Counted from the first letter of the stretch, positions 9,417-20,410 are shown. The stretch is DNA of 64,000 nt from Gemmataceae bacterium (GCA_003136315.1 PLDW01000518.1:1-64000), one strand, 5' to 3'. Made by a program: numbers and translations. Notes: generated by a model from the letters alone, not told the origin.

Positions 9417-10062
9417 GTCCTTGGACGGGTGCCACGGCAGATGGGTGGACGGCGGGTGCGTACCCGGCCCGGATCGTTTTCACTGTCGCCCCCGGCGTCA
9501 GCACCATGACTTCCTCGCCTGGAGGTCGCTGACGCCGCTTGGCATAACCGCCCGGCGACCAGGCCAACAGGTGATCGCCCCACACCAGGTACGCCTGCCG
9601 CCTGTCACCCGTCGTCGTCACGAACACCCCGTCCGGCAAGTCGTCCAGCGCAGCCACGAACGAGCGGCGAGAACGGTCGGGTGCCAGGCGGTCGGCGTGG
9701 AGGCGGTCGTCGATCACGAAAGCGCTTGGTTTCGCCTGCTCGTCTTCACCTGGATGGGATTTCTTCCAGGCGGCACAGAAGTCGAGGAACCGGGGACGGC
9801 GGTACTCCGCACACGGGCGGTGCCCGGCAGCCAGGGCCGTCGCTTCATCCAGGAAGAAGAGTTGCGTGTAACAGTCCGGCTTCATGACTTCCTGTTTTCG
9901 TCCCTTAAAGTCGAGGAGGCAGATAATCCATCGGGTTCCTTTCCAGTTCCGCCTGATCGCCCCGTGCCTATCATGGAGGACGCCTCGGTTGCCCATGAGC
10001 GTGCCCCGCTCCGGTGTGGCGATGACCTCGCCGAACGGGGTGACACGGTTCTGCCTCGGCAT
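9409..10062 (-). CDS. Conserved hypothetical protein
   Basis: 217-aa ORF with coherent composition (GTRWIICLLDFKGRKQEVMKPDCYTQLFFLDEATALAAGHRPCAEYRR). Confidence 0.6.
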   Translation of the reverse strand: MPRQNRVTPFGEVIATPERGTLMGNRGVLHDRHGAIRRNWKGTRWIICLLDFKGRKQEVMKPDCYTQLFFLDEATALAAGHRPCAEYRRPRFLDFCAAWKKSHPGEDEQAKPSAFVIDDRLHADRLAPDRSRRSFVAALDDLPDGVFVTTTGDRRQAYLVWGDHLLAWSPGGYAKRRQRPPGEEVMVLTPGATVKTIRAGYAPAVHPSAVAPVQGRG

Positions 10063-10149
10063 CGGCGATCCGCCTTCCGTTCAGAGACGTTCTGGCACGT
10101 CCACCGTGCGCTCGTTCCGCACGTCGCCGGTGTTGAGGATGGTTGCTGG

Positions 10150-10440
10150 CTAGAACAGCATGACGTGGGCCTCATCGTCGGCCACCGAGCGGTGTTCGAC
10201 CTCACGGGGGACGATCAGGAACTCGCCCTCTTCGAGCGAAACCTGACGGTCCCGGAACTCCATGCGGAACCGCCCCTTCACGACCAGGAACAGTTCGTCC
10301 TCGTGGTCGTGTTTGTGCCACACGAACTCGCCGACGAACTTGACCAGCTTGACGTGCTGGCCGTTCAGTTCGCCCATTACCTTCAGACTCCAGTGGTCGG
10401 CGAACAGCGCCAGCTTCTCGCCCAAGTTGACCTTCTCCAT
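10150..10440 (-). CDS. Cupin-domain protein
   Basis: VWHKHDHEDELFLVVKGRFRMEFRDRQVSLEEGEFLIVPREVEHRSVAD. Confidence 0.85.
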   Translation of the reverse strand: MEKVNLGEKLALFADHWSLKVMGELNGQHVKLVKFVGEFVWHKHDHEDELFLVVKGRFRMEFRDRQVSLEEGEFLIVPREVEHRSVADDEAHVMLF

Positions 10441-10576
10441 CCCCGCCGCCTCGTGCCCGCACCGGGAACCGCATTCGACGGAATAGAAGATTGGTGGCGA
10501 CTTCCCGTTCCGCTGTTCGTAACCCCGCATTCCGCTAGTCTTTCATTATCCTTTCGACGGTCAAAAGCCCCTAATC

Positions 10577-13500
10577 TTGCCGGACTCGTGGCCTGGGCCG
10601 CTGACGCTGGAACGGGACACGTCGGAACGGTTGGAAACGGAAGAACAACGGGGCGTGAACACTTTGCCGACTGAACGACCCGATCCGAGCGCCGCCGAGT
10701 CCCCCGCCTTCCTCTCCGGGGGCGGCGAGATGGGCGAGCGCACCCGCTCCTTCGACTGGTCACAGACCGCCCTCGGCCCGGTCGCCGGGTGGCCGCAGAG
10801 TTTGCGCTCGGCCCTGAGCATCTGCCTCAACTCCAGCTTCCCCATCGCCCTCTATTGGGGGGCCGACCTCACCCTGCTGTACAACGACGATTGGAGTCCG
10901 ATCCCCGGCACCAAGCACCCGTGGGCGCTGGGCCGACCGGCCCGTGAAGCGTGGCCCGAAATCTGGCACATCATCGAACCCCTGTTCCGGCACGTCCTGG
11001 CGACGGGCGAGGCCACCCGGAGCAAGGACCAACTCCTGCCGATGCACCGCCACGGGTTCACCGAGGAGTGCTACTTCGACTACACGTTCAGCCCGATCCG
11101 GGGCGAGAGCGGGGCCGTCGAGGGGGTGTTCAACGCCGTCCTCGAAACCACCGCACGGGTGGTTGGCGAGCGCCGCCTGCGCACCCTGCGGGAACTGGCG
11201 GCGTGGACGGCGGGCGGGGACGGGTCGGAAGCGGACGCCTGCCGCACCGCCGCCCGCATCCTCGACGGCAACCCGCACGACCTGCCGTTCGCCCTCATCT
11301 ACCTCACGGACGAGAGCGGGCGACGGGCGGTTCTGGGCGGACAGTCTCGGTTGGAACGAGACACGCACGCCAGCCCCGCCGTCGTCGACCTGGACGCCCC
11401 GGACGTCCCGTGGCCGCTGCACCGGGCGGTCGAGACGGGCCGGGCCGTCGAGGTCGCCGACCTGCCGTCCACGTTCGGCCCTCTCCCCGGTGGGGCGTGG
11501 CCCGAACCGGCGCACCGTGCCGTCGTCCTGCCTCTGGTGAAGCCGGGCCAGCCGCCGACCGGGTTCGTGGTGGCCGGGGTCAGCCCCCGGCTGCCGTTCA
11601 ACGACGAGTACCGGGGGTTCATGGACCTGCTGGCCGGTCATGTCGCCGCCGCCGTCGCCAGCGCACGGGCCTACGAGGAGGAGAGGCGGCGGGCGGAGAC
11701 TTTAGCCGAACTGGACCGAGCCAAGACCGCCTTCTTCTCGAACGTGAGCCACGAGTTCCGCACCCCGCTGACGCTCCTGCTCGGCCCGGTCGAGGGGCTG
11801 TTGGCCCGGAGTGACGGCCTGGCCCCTGCCGAAGTCAGAAGTGAACTCGAAGTCGTCAACCGCAACGGGCTGCGGCTGTTGCGGCTCGTGAACTCCCTGC
11901 TGGACTTCTCACGCATTGAGGCGGGCCGGGTCCGGGCCGTGTACCAGCCGACCGACCTCGCCGCCCTCACCGCTGATCTTGCCAGCGTGTTCCGGTCGGC
12001 GTGCGAGCGGGCCGGGCTGAACCTGGAGGTCGATTGCCCGCCGCTCGGCGAGCCGGTGTTCGTGGACCCGGAGATGTGGGAGAAGGTCGTCCTCAACCTG
12101 CTGTCCAACGCCCTCAAGTTCACATTCGAGGGCGGGATCGGCGTATCCGTGCGGCGGGCCGGGGACGCCGCCGAACTGCGGGTCCGGGACACCGGCACGG
12201 GCGTCCCCGCCGAGGAGATGCCCCGGCTGTTCGAGCGGTTCCACCGGGTCGAGGGCGCACGGGGCCGCACCCACGAGGGCAGCGGGATCGGGCTGGCGCT
12301 GGTGCAGGAGTTGGTGAAGTTGCATGGCGGGTCCGTCACCGCCGAGAGCGTCGTCGGGGCGGGAACGACGTTCACCGTGTCCGTGCCGCTGGGGTCGGCG
12401 CACCTGCCCGCCGACCGGATCGTGGGGAGCCGGACCACAACGCCGGTATCGTCCCAGGCCACACCCTTCATCGAGGAGGCGTTCCGGTGGCTCCCGGACG
12501 GCCCGACAGAAGCAAGCACCGATCCCACGCCGTACCCGGAAACGCCCTCTCCGAATTCTCAGGCGACAACCGCCCCGGACGACCGCCCCCATGTGCTGGT
12601 GGCCGACGACAACGCCGACATGCGGCAGTACGTCGTGCGGCTGCTGGCCGGGGCGTACCAGGTCGAGGCCGTAGCGGACGGCGAGGCGGCACTGGCGGCG
12701 GCACGGGAGCGGACGCCCGATCTGGTCCTGACCGACGTGATGATGCCCCAGTTGGACGGGTTCGGGCTTTTGCAGGAACTTCGGGCCGACCCCCGCACCC
12801 GTAGCGTACCGGTCATAATGTTGTCGGCCCGTGCCGGGGAGGAGAGCCGGGTCGAGGGCATTCAGTCCGGGGCCGACGACTACCTGGTCAAGCCGTTCGG
12901 GGCCAGGGAACTGCTGGCCCGTGTGTCGGCCCACCTGCAAATGGCCCGGATGCGGCGGGATGCGGGCGAGGCGATCCGGGCCAGCGAGGAGCGGTTCCGC
13001 ACCCTGTTCGAGTCGATGGACGAGGCGTTCTGCGTGGTGGAGATGCTGTACGACGCCGCCGACCGGCCCGCCGACTACCGCTTCCTGGAGGCGAACCCGA
13101 CCTTCGAGCGGCACACCGGGTTCACGAACGCCCTGGGCCGGACGATCCGGGAACTGGTCCCGGACCACGACGCCCACTGGTTCGAGATTTACGGGCGGGT
13201 GGCGGCGACCGGGGAGCCAACCCGGTTCGTGAACGAGGCGAAGGCGATGGGGCGGTGGTACGACGTGTACGCCTACCGGGTGGGCGGGGCCGGGAGCCGG
13301 AAGGTCGGCATCCTGTTCACCGACATCACGGAGCGGAAGCGGGCCGAGGATGCGACCCGCAAGCAGTCGGAACAACTGCGCCGCCTGGCCGAGATCGCCA
13401 CCCGGTTGAACGCCGCCCCGGATGTCGCCTCGATCACCGGCCTCGTCACCGAGGAGGCCCGGTCCCTGATCGGGGCGCACCAGGCGGTCACTGGCTTCAC

Positions 13501-14998
13501 CACGGACCAGAATTGGGGCCAGGCGATCAACACCGTGTCCCTGTCCGAGAAGTACGCCGCCTGGCGGGGGTACGAGGCGGGGCCGGACGGGTCGGGCGTG
13601 TACTCGCTGGTCTGCCGCACGAACAGGCCGATGCGCATGACGCAGGCCGAGTTGGAGGGCCACCCGGCGTACTTGGGATTCGGCGCACACGCCCGGAGGC
13701 ACCCGCCGATGCGGAGCTGGCTCGCCGCCCCGCTGGTGGGGCGGGACGGGCGGAACCTGGGCCTGATCCAGCTTTCCGACCGGCACGAGGGGGAGTTCAC
13801 CGCCGAGGACGAGAACATCCTCGTGCAACTGGCGCAGATGGCCTCCGTCGCCATCGAGAACGCCCGCCTCGTGCAAGACCTACTCGCCGCCGACCGGCGC
13901 AAGGACGAGTTCTTGGCGACCCTGGCCCACGAACTGCGCAACCCGCTGGCCCCGATCCGCACCGGCCTCCAACTCCTGCGGCTGTCGGGCGGCGATGTCG
14001 TCACCGGGGACAAGGCCCGAACCATGATGGAGCGACAGTTGGGCCAGATGGTGCGGCTGGTCGATGACCTGATGGACGTGAGCCGCATCAACCAGGGCAA
14101 GCTCGAACTGCGCAAGGAGCGGATCGACCTGGCGGCGGTGCTAACCAGCGCCGTCGAAACCAGCCGTCCACTCGTCGAGCAGATGGGGCACCACCTGGAG
14201 GTCGTCCTCCCGACCCAGCCGATCATGGTCGAGGCCGACCTGACCCGGTTGGCCCAGGTGTTCTCGAACCTGCTGACCAACGCCGCCAAGTATACGGAGC
14301 GGGGCGGGCGGCTCACGCTCACCGCCGAGCGGCGCGGGGGCGACGTGATAGTGGCGGTAAAGGACACGGGCATCGGGATCGCCGCCGACCAGTTGCCCCG
14401 CATCTTCGAGATGTTCTCGCAGGTGAAGACGGCCCTGGAGCGGTCGCAGGGCGGGCTGGGCATCGGGTTGGCCCTGGTGAAGCGGCTGGTGGAAATGCAC
14501 GGGGGGCGGATCGAGGCCCGGAGCGGCGGATTGGGGAACGGTTCGGAGTTCGTCGTGACTTTGCCGGTCGTGGTCGAGGAGTCCCGACCGCAACCGGAAG
14601 CGGGCGACGACGGGAGTGACCCGAAGACCTCCCTCCGCATCCTGGTGGTGGACGACAACCGGGACGGTGCGGACAGTCTGGCCGACATGCTGGGGTTCAT
14701 GGGCGGCGACACCCGCACCGCCTACGACGGCGAGGAGGCGGTAGCGGCGGCGGTCGAGTTCCGGCCCGACGTGATCCTGCTGGACATCGGGCTGCCGAAA
14801 TTGAACGGTTATGAAGCGTGCCGCCGCATCCGGGCGCAGGCGAACGGCAGGAAGGTGGTGTTGATCGCCCAAACCGGCTGGGGCCAAATCGAGGACCGCC
14901 AGCGGACACAGGAGGCCGGGTTCGACCACCACCTGGTCAAGCCGGTGGGCCCCGCCGCCCTCATGAAGCTGCTGGCGGCTCTATCGGCGAAGACGTGA
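10577..14998 (+). CDS. Double-transmitter hybrid sensor histidine kinase (PAS-GAF-HisKA-HATPase-REC-PAS-GAF-HisKA-HATPase-REC)
   Basis: Two H-boxes ([40 protein letters not shown]), two HATPase modules, two receivers ([27 protein letters not shown]). Confidence 0.9.
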   Translation: MPDSWPGPLTLERDTSERLETEEQRGVNTLPTERPDPSAAESPAFLSGGGEMGERTRSFDWSQTALGPVAGWPQSLRSALSICLNSSFPIALYWGADLTLLYNDDWSPIPGTKHPWALGRPAREAWPEIWHIIEPLFRHVLATGEATRSKDQLLPMHRHGFTEECYFDYTFSPIRGESGAVEGVFNAVLETTARVVGERRLRTLRELAAWTAGGDGSEADACRTAARILDGNPHDLPFALIYLTDESGRRAVLGGQSRLERDTHASPAVVDLDAPDVPWPLHRAVETGRAVEVADLPSTFGPLPGGAWPEPAHRAVVLPLVKPGQPPTGFVVAGVSPRLPFNDEYRGFMDLLAGHVAAAVASARAYEEERRRAETLAELDRAKTAFFSNVSHEFRTPLTLLLGPVEGLLARSDGLAPAEVRSELEVVNRNGLRLLRLVNSLLDFSRIEAGRVRAVYQPTDLAALTADLASVFRSACERAGLNLEVDCPPLGEPVFVDPEMWEKVVLNLLSNALKFTFEGGIGVSVRRAGDAAELRVRDTGTGVPAEEMPRLFERFHRVEGARGRTHEGSGIGLALVQELVKLHGGSVTAESVVGAGTTFTVSVPLGSAHLPADRIVGSRTTTPVSSQATPFIEEAFRWLPDGPTEASTDPTPYPETPSPNSQATTAPDDRPHVLVADDNADMRQYVVRLLAGAYQVEAVADGEAALAAARERTPDLVLTDVMMPQLDGFGLLQELRADPRTRSVPVIMLSARAGEESRVEGIQSGADDYLVKPFGARELLARVSAHLQMARMRRDAGEAIRASEERFRTLFESMDEAFCVVEMLYDAADRPADYRFLEANPTFERHTGFTNALGRTIRELVPDHDAHWFEIYGRVAATGEPTRFVNEAKAMGRWYDVYAYRVGGAGSRKVGILFTDITERKRAEDATRKQSEQLRRLAEIATRLNAAPDVASITGLVTEEARSLIGAHQAVTGFTTDQNWGQAINTVSLSEKYAAWRGYEAGPDGSGVYSLVCRTNRPMRMTQAELEGHPAYLGFGAHARRHPPMRSWLAAPLVGRDGRNLGLIQLSDRHEGEFTAEDENILVQLAQMASVAIENARLVQDLLAADRRKDEFLATLAHELRNPLAPIRTGLQLLRLSGGDVVTGDKARTMMERQLGQMVRLVDDLMDVSRINQGKLELRKERIDLAAVLTSAVETSRPLVEQMGHHLEVVLPTQPIMVEADLTRLAQVFSNLLTNAAKYTERGGRLTLTAERRGGDVIVAVKDTGIGIAADQLPRIFEMFSQVKTALERSQGGLGIGLALVKRLVEMHGGRIEARSGGLGNGSEFVVTLPVVVEESRPQPEAGDDGSDPKTSLRILVVDDNRDGADSLADMLGFMGGDTRTAYDGEEAVAAAVEFRPDVILLDIGLPKLNGYEACRRIRAQANGRKVVLIAQTGWGQIEDRQRTQEAGFDHHLVKPVGPAALMKLLAALSAKT

Positions 14999-15012
14999 CG
15001 GCGTGGGCCCCA

Positions 15013-15465
15013 TCAGACCGACTCGTAATTCGTCCGGTGTTCCGCCTTCTGCCGGACGTATTCGGCGTGCTGGCGGGCGGCGACGTACCGTTCGTAGAAG
15101 ACCGCCGCTGCCGCCGCCTTCTCCCCATCTTCCGCCCTGGGCAACGGCTCACCGGTCTTCTTGTCGTACTTCCGCCCGCCCTTGCGGTTGGTGTACCGCC
15201 TCACCCGTGTCCACCCCATCTGGAGGAACTTGCGGGCCATGTCCGCACCGGGGAAATCGTCGGCCTTCAGGTACGCCAGGAACATCTTGTAGATCGTGGT
15301 CGACGACTTCTTCGCTTCGGCAACCGTCTTGAACCTCCAGTGCGGCAGCATCTCGCCCTTGTACGGCTCGACCAGCAGCACGCCCTGCTCGCCCTTGCCG
15401 ATGCGGTCAAGCTCCGGGTGCTGGCGGAAGTCGGTGTTCTTGAAGTCGAGTGTGTAGTCGAACAT
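15013..15465 (-). CDS. DUF4385-family protein
   Basis: MFDYTLDFKNTDFRQHPELDRIGKGEQGVLLVEPYKGEMLPHWRFKTVAEA..DMARKFLQMGWTRVRRYTNRKGGRKYD. Confidence 0.75.
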   Translation of the reverse strand: MFDYTLDFKNTDFRQHPELDRIGKGEQGVLLVEPYKGEMLPHWRFKTVAEAKKSSTTIYKMFLAYLKADDFPGADMARKFLQMGWTRVRRYTNRKGGRKYDKKTGEPLPRAEDGEKAAAAAVFYERYVAARQHAEYVRQKAEHRTNYESV

Positions 15466-15529
15466 GGCCGGTGTCGGCGGTCGGTTCGCTGGTCGATTTG
15501 TTCTCACAGGCACGGCGTTCCGCCTTCGA

Positions 15530-18500
15530 TTACCGCACGTCCGGTCGCTTCAACTCGGCAAGCACACTGTCCACCACCTTCGGCTCTGGCGGCTTCACCA
15601 GATGGTGGTTGAACCCGGCTTCCGCCGTGCGGCGGCGGTCTTCCTTCTGCCCCCACCCGGTCAGCGCTGCCAGCACGACCTTCCCCAATCCCGGTTGCTC
15701 CCGTATGCGACGAGCCGCTTCGTACCCGTCCATCCCCGGCATCCCGATGTCCATGAACACCACATCCGGGGTGTAGGTCTTCGTCATCTCCAGTGCCGCC
15801 ATCCCGCTGTAGGCCACCCGGACCTCGTGCCCCTGGAGCCGGAGCAGCATGGCGAGGCTGTCGGCGGCGTCCTGGTTGTCGTCCACGACCAACAGCCGAT
15901 TGCCGGAACGTGAAGGCAGTTGGTCGGCTTGCGCAGGACCCTCCGGCCCGTGATCCGGGTCAACCGCCTGGGCCACCAGGGGCAGCCGCACCACGAACTC
16001 GCTGCCCCGGCCCAACCCCTCGCTGTGGGCCTCGACCGTCCCGTTGTGCATCTCCACGAGGTTCTTCACCAGGGTCAGCCCGATGCCCAGCCCACCCTGG
16101 GCTTTCGTGGAGGCGTGGTCCACCTGGACGAACAACTCGAAGATGCGGGGGAGCATGTGCGGGGCGATGCCGATGCCGTTGTCCCGCACCCGCAACACCG
16201 CCCCGCCGCCCTCCCGTTCGGCGGTCAGCCAAATGCGACCGTGCGGCTCCGTGTATTTGGCGGCGTTGGTCAGGAGGTTGCCGACGACCTGCGCCAGTCG
16301 CACGGGGTCGGCGTCCATGGGCAGCGATTCGGTCGGGAGGCGAACGGTCAACTGATGCCCTTGGGCGTCCACGAGCGGCTGGACCGTCTCGACCGCACGA
16401 GCGACGACCGTGGCAAGTTCGACTCGCTCCCGGCGTAGCTCGATCTTGCCCCGCATCACTCGTGACACGTCCAGGAGGTCGTCCACCAGCCGGACCAGAT
16501 GTTCCACCTGCCGCTCCATCATGTCCCGTGACCGCCCGACCATTGCCGCATCGACCCTCGGCATCTTGAGGATTTGCAGGGCGTTGCGGATCGGGGCCAG
16601 CGGGTTGCGGAGTTCGTGGGCCAACGTCGCCAGGAACTCGTCCTTGCGCCGGTCGGCGTCCCGCAGCGCCTGGTACAGTTGCGTGTTCTCGACAGCGACC
16701 GCCGCCCGGTTTGCCAAGTCCATCGCCAGTTCGAGGTCGGACTCAGAGTACCGGCGACTCGATTCGGCGGTGGCGAAGGTGAGGACGCCGAGCGGGTTGC
16801 CGGAGACGGTCAGCGGCACGCAGATGTAGGACTTCAGGCCCAACGAGCGGATCAGGCCCAGATGTCGCTCGTCCCTCGCCCCTTTCACGAGCATGTGGTC
16901 GGTGATCTCGGCGACGATCTCCGGCTTGCCGGTGCGGAGGACGGCGACGACCCCGCCCGCCGCTTCCGGGTCGGGCGGATAGTCCCGCATCAACTCGTGG
17001 GCGAGGGCGACCTTGGCGGCGTCCTGGTGGGCCACCGCCAGCCGCCGCAGCTTGCCGTCGCCGTCCGCCACGTCCACGGCGGACCAGTCGGCGAAGTGCG
17101 GGACCGCCAGGTTCGCCACCTTCTGCAACGTGCTTTCGTAATCGACCACGCCCGCCAGGGCAGCGCTCGCCTCGGCCAGATAGCGGGACGATTCCTCGGC
17201 CCGCTTCTGGTGGTGGATGTCGGTGGCGGTCCCGAACCAGCGGACGATCGCCCCCGCCTCGTCCCGGACGGCGACGGTGCGGACGAGATGCCAGCGATAG
17301 GACGGCCTCTCCCGCTCCCGCAGCCTCAACTCCATGTCGAACGGTGCGCCGCTGCTCAGGGACGCCCCCCAGCGCTCGCTGGCGGACGTGGCGTCGTCGG
17401 GGTGAAGGATTTGTCCCCAGCCGTCGTTGCCAACCGTCTCCGGCAGCCCGGTAAACTCGGTCCACTGGCGGTTCAGGTAGTCGATCTGGCCGTCCGGTCG
17501 GGCGGACCACACGATCTGCGGCATGGCGTCGGCAAGCTGGCGGGACCGCTGCTCGCTCTCCCGGAGCCGGGCTTCGGACCTCTTCCGCTCGCTGATGTCC
17601 CGCAAGTAGGCCGTGAACAGCGGCGGGCCGTCCATCGGAATGCAGGTGATCGCAAGTTCGACGGGGAACTCCGAGCCGTCCGCACGCAGGGCGGGGAGTT
17701 CGAGCCGCTGACCGAGAACCGGCCCTTCGCCCGTGGCGAGGAAGTGTGCCATCCCCTTGCGGTGTTGCTCCCGTAGCGGGTGGGGGATGATGAAGTCGGC
17801 CAGCACCTTCCCGACGATCTCCGACCGGGCGTAGCCGAACGTCCGTTCGGCTGCCGGGTTGAACTCGACCACCTTTCCCTCGTGGTTCATCGTGATGATA
17901 CCGTCGAGGGCCGTCTCCACGATGGCGCTCTTGCGGGCCTCGCTCGCCCGCACTTCCTTTTCCGCCCGCCGCTGCTCCGTCACGTCCCGGAAGATCAGGA
18001 CAACGCCGATGAGCTTGCCCGCCGAGTCCCGGATCGGTGCGGCGCTGTCGTCAATCGGGCGCTCCGTCCCGCCCCTGGCGACCAGAACCGTGTGATTCGC
18101 CAGTCCGACGATGACCCCTTCTCGCAACACCTTCTCGACCGGGTTCTTCACCGGCTGACGGGTTTGTTCGTTGATGATGGTGAACACGGCCTCAAGCGGT
18201 TGCCCCGCCGCATCAACCAACGTCCACCCGGTCATCTCCTGCGCTACACCGTTTAGGAACGTCACCCGCCCGTTGGTGTCGGTGGTAATCACCGCATCGC
18301 CGATGCTGGCGAGAGTGACCGACAGCCACTCCCGCTGCTGGTGCAACCGTTCCTCGCCGACCTTCCGCTCGATCCCCACGGCGATCTCGTCCGCCACCGA
18401 CGCCATCGCATCGAGCGTCATCTCCGACAGGTGTTGGCGGGCGAACATCGCCATCACCCCCACGAGCCGGTCGTCCACGACGAGCGGGTATCCGGCGAAG

Positions 18501-20101
18501 GCGACCATACCTTCTTGCCTCGCCCACTCCTGGTCGCCCACACGGGGATCGCCGACCACGGCGTTGGTCAGGTGCGGCTTCCGCTCCTGGGCGATCAGGC
18601 CGATCTTGTACTTACCGACCGGAACCCGGCTGTGCGGGCCGTCCAGGTGCGTGTATATCCCGGCGCTGGCCCGCAGTTCGAGAACATCGTCCTGCTGGTT
18701 CAGAGTCCAGATGCGTGCAAACGCCGCATCGAGATGTTCGACCAATCCCTCGGCGCACCGCTGGAGCATCGCTCCAAGGCCGTTGCCCTGAACGAGTGCT
18801 TCGCCAACCGCCGCATTCAGAGCGAGCAGGCGCACCCGCTCGTTCAGTGCTGCTTCGGAGCGCTTCCGCTGGCTGATGTCCCGGAAGACCAGCACGCTTC
18901 CGACGACCTTGCCTTCGGTGTCTCGAATGGGGGCGGCGGAATCGTCAATCGGTCGCTCAGTCCCGTCCTTCGAGATCAATACGGTGTGGTTCGCCAGCCC
19001 GACGATCTTGCCCTCCTTGAGCGCCCGCAGCGCCGGGTTCTCGACCGGCTGGCGGGTGTCTTCGTTGACAATGCGGAACACGTCATCGAGCGTCCGCCCG
19101 GATGCCTCGCTCGAATTCCAACCAACCAATTCTTCGGCGATCGGATTCAGGAAATCGACCCGACCGCTGGCGTCGGTGCTGATGACGGCATCGCCGATGC
19201 TCGCCAGCGTAACGTGCAGGCGCTCCCTCTGCTCATGAGCCACTTGGCGGGCAGCGGCTTCTTCCGCCAAGCGGCGAGCATTCTCTTCGGCGAGCTTGCG
19301 CTCCGTCATGTCCCGTGTGATCTTGGAAAAGCCGAGCAGTTCGCCCCGCTCGTCCTTGAGGGCCGTGATGACGACGTTCGCCCAAAACTGCGTGCCGTCC
19401 TTGCGAAGCCGCCAGCCTTCGTCCTCGAATCGGCCCTCGGCTGCTGCCACCTTCAGTTCGTGTTCCGGCCAGCCCCGGTCCAGTGCGTCCTGGGGGTAGA
19501 ACTTCGAGAAGTGCTGGCCGATGATCTCGCCAGCCTTGTAGCCCTTGAATCGTTCGGCCCCGGCATTCCAGGTGACGACTCGCCCCTGTGGGTCGAGCAT
19601 GAAAATGGCGTAATCCGTGGTTCCTTGCACGAGCAATCGAAGCTGATCGGCCTCGTGCCTAGCCCGTTGCTTGTCCAGGAACAATTCAACGAGACTACGC
19701 ACCTTGGCTCGGAGAGCGACCGGCAGGAGCGGCTTTACGAGGAAGTCCACTGCGCCGAGGCGGTACGCCTCTTCCGTTTGGGAGCGGTCGATGTCGCTGG
19801 CAGTGAGAAAGATGACGGGCGTATGCCGGGAACGCTCGTGGCCCCGGATCACCCTGGCCGTCTCGAAGCCACTAATCCCCGGCATCAGCACGTCGAGCAG
19901 GACGACGGCGAACTCCTGGGCCTCGACACGCTCTAACGCCTCCTCGCCGGAACGGGCTTCCACGAGGTTCTGGCCGAGTTCGTCGAGAATGGCACGCAAC
20001 GAAATCAGGTTGGCCGGGGTGTCATCGACCAGGAGAATGCTGGCCCTCGACTCGGACGGCTCGCTCCGAGTAAGGGCCAGGGATTCCGACTCGTCCGCCA
20101 T
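15530..20101 (-). CDS. Multi-PAS/GAF hybrid histidine kinase with N- and C-terminal receivers
   Basis: 1523 aa; N-terminal REC (VVLLDVLMPGISGFE), several PAS and GAF modules, [24 protein letters not shown]-terminal REC (VVFMDIGMPGMDGYEAARRI). Confidence 0.9.
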   Translation of the reverse strand: MADESESLALTRSEPSESRASILLVDDTPANLISLRAILDELGQNLVEARSGEEALERVEAQEFAVVLLDVLMPGISGFETARVIRGHERSRHTPVIFLTASDIDRSQTEEAYRLGAVDFLVKPLLPVALRAKVRSLVELFLDKQRARHEADQLRLLVQGTTDYAIFMLDPQGRVVTWNAGAERFKGYKAGEIIGQHFSKFYPQDALDRGWPEHELKVAAAEGRFEDEGWRLRKDGTQFWANVVITALKDERGELLGFSKITRDMTERKLAEENARRLAEEAAARQVAHEQRERLHVTLASIGDAVISTDASGRVDFLNPIAEELVGWNSSEASGRTLDDVFRIVNEDTRQPVENPALRALKEGKIVGLANHTVLISKDGTERPIDDSAAPIRDTEGKVVGSVLVFRDISQRKRSEAALNERVRLLALNAAVGEALVQGNGLGAMLQRCAEGLVEHLDAAFARIWTLNQQDDVLELRASAGIYTHLDGPHSRVPVGKYKIGLIAQERKPHLTNAVVGDPRVGDQEWARQEGMVAFAGYPLVVDDRLVGVMAMFARQHLSEMTLDAMASVADEIAVGIERKVGEERLHQQREWLSVTLASIGDAVITTDTNGRVTFLNGVAQEMTGWTLVDAAGQPLEAVFTIINEQTRQPVKNPVEKVLREGVIVGLANHTVLVARGGTERPIDDSAAPIRDSAGKLIGVVLIFRDVTEQRRAEKEVRASEARKSAIVETALDGIITMNHEGKVVEFNPAAERTFGYARSEIVGKVLADFIIPHPLREQHRKGMAHFLATGEGPVLGQRLELPALRADGSEFPVELAITCIPMDGPPLFTAYLRDISERKRSEARLRESEQRSRQLADAMPQIVWSARPDGQIDYLNRQWTEFTGLPETVGNDGWGQILHPDDATSASERWGASLSSGAPFDMELRLRERERPSYRWHLVRTVAVRDEAGAIVRWFGTATDIHHQKRAEESSRYLAEASAALAGVVDYESTLQKVANLAVPHFADWSAVDVADGDGKLRRLAVAHQDAAKVALAHELMRDYPPDPEAAGGVVAVLRTGKPEIVAEITDHMLVKGARDERHLGLIRSLGLKSYICVPLTVSGNPLGVLTFATAESSRRYSESDLELAMDLANRAAVAVENTQLYQALRDADRRKDEFLATLAHELRNPLAPIRNALQILKMPRVDAAMVGRSRDMMERQVEHLVRLVDDLLDVSRVMRGKIELRRERVELATVVARAVETVQPLVDAQGHQLTVRLPTESLPMDADPVRLAQVVGNLLTNAAKYTEPHGRIWLTAEREGGGAVLRVRDNGIGIAPHMLPRIFELFVQVDHASTKAQGGLGIGLTLVKNLVEMHNGTVEAHSEGLGRGSEFVVRLPLVAQAVDPDHGPEGPAQADQLPSRSGNRLLVVDDNQDAADSLAMLLRLQGHEVRVAYSGMAALEMTKTYTPDVVFMDIGMPGMDGYEAARRIREQPGLGKVVLAALTGWGQKEDRRRTAEAGFNHHLVKPPEPKVVDSVLAELKRPDVR

Positions 20102-20260
20102 GTTCCGCCTTCTTGGGTAAAATCATCTCTGAACCAGCATTGATGCAGGCGTCCGCTCACAGGGCGAAGGCGCAAGGGGTCATTGTACCGAAGGATGCGG
20201 CTGCCGACAGGCAGGGCGATTGAACGCCGACGCCTGAGTAATGGGAAGCGAGAGGCAATC

Positions 20261-20410
20261 ATGCCCGTCCACGTCCGTAACAGCTTCGAGAACCTGTACG
20301 CCGGGCAGTCCCGCTGGGAAATCGGCAGGCCGTAGCGGGCGCTCCTCGGCGTGGCCGACCGGATTACGGGGTCGGTTCTGGACGCCGGGTGCGGCAGGGG
20401 AAAGAACACC
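20261..20410 (+). pseudogene. Truncated class I SAM-dependent methyltransferase
   Basis: NSFENLYAGQSRWEIGRP*RALLGVADRITGSVLDAGCGRGKN; in-frame TAG at 20333-20335, homology lost after the SAM motif. Confidence 0.65.

Noticed and set aside
11909-13876. 655-aa antisense ORF (and similar long ORFs at 9421-10674 +, 18341-19936 +, 13273-14718 -)
   Set aside because: Shadow ORFs opposite well-supported GC-rich kinase or hypothetical genes; no recognisable domains
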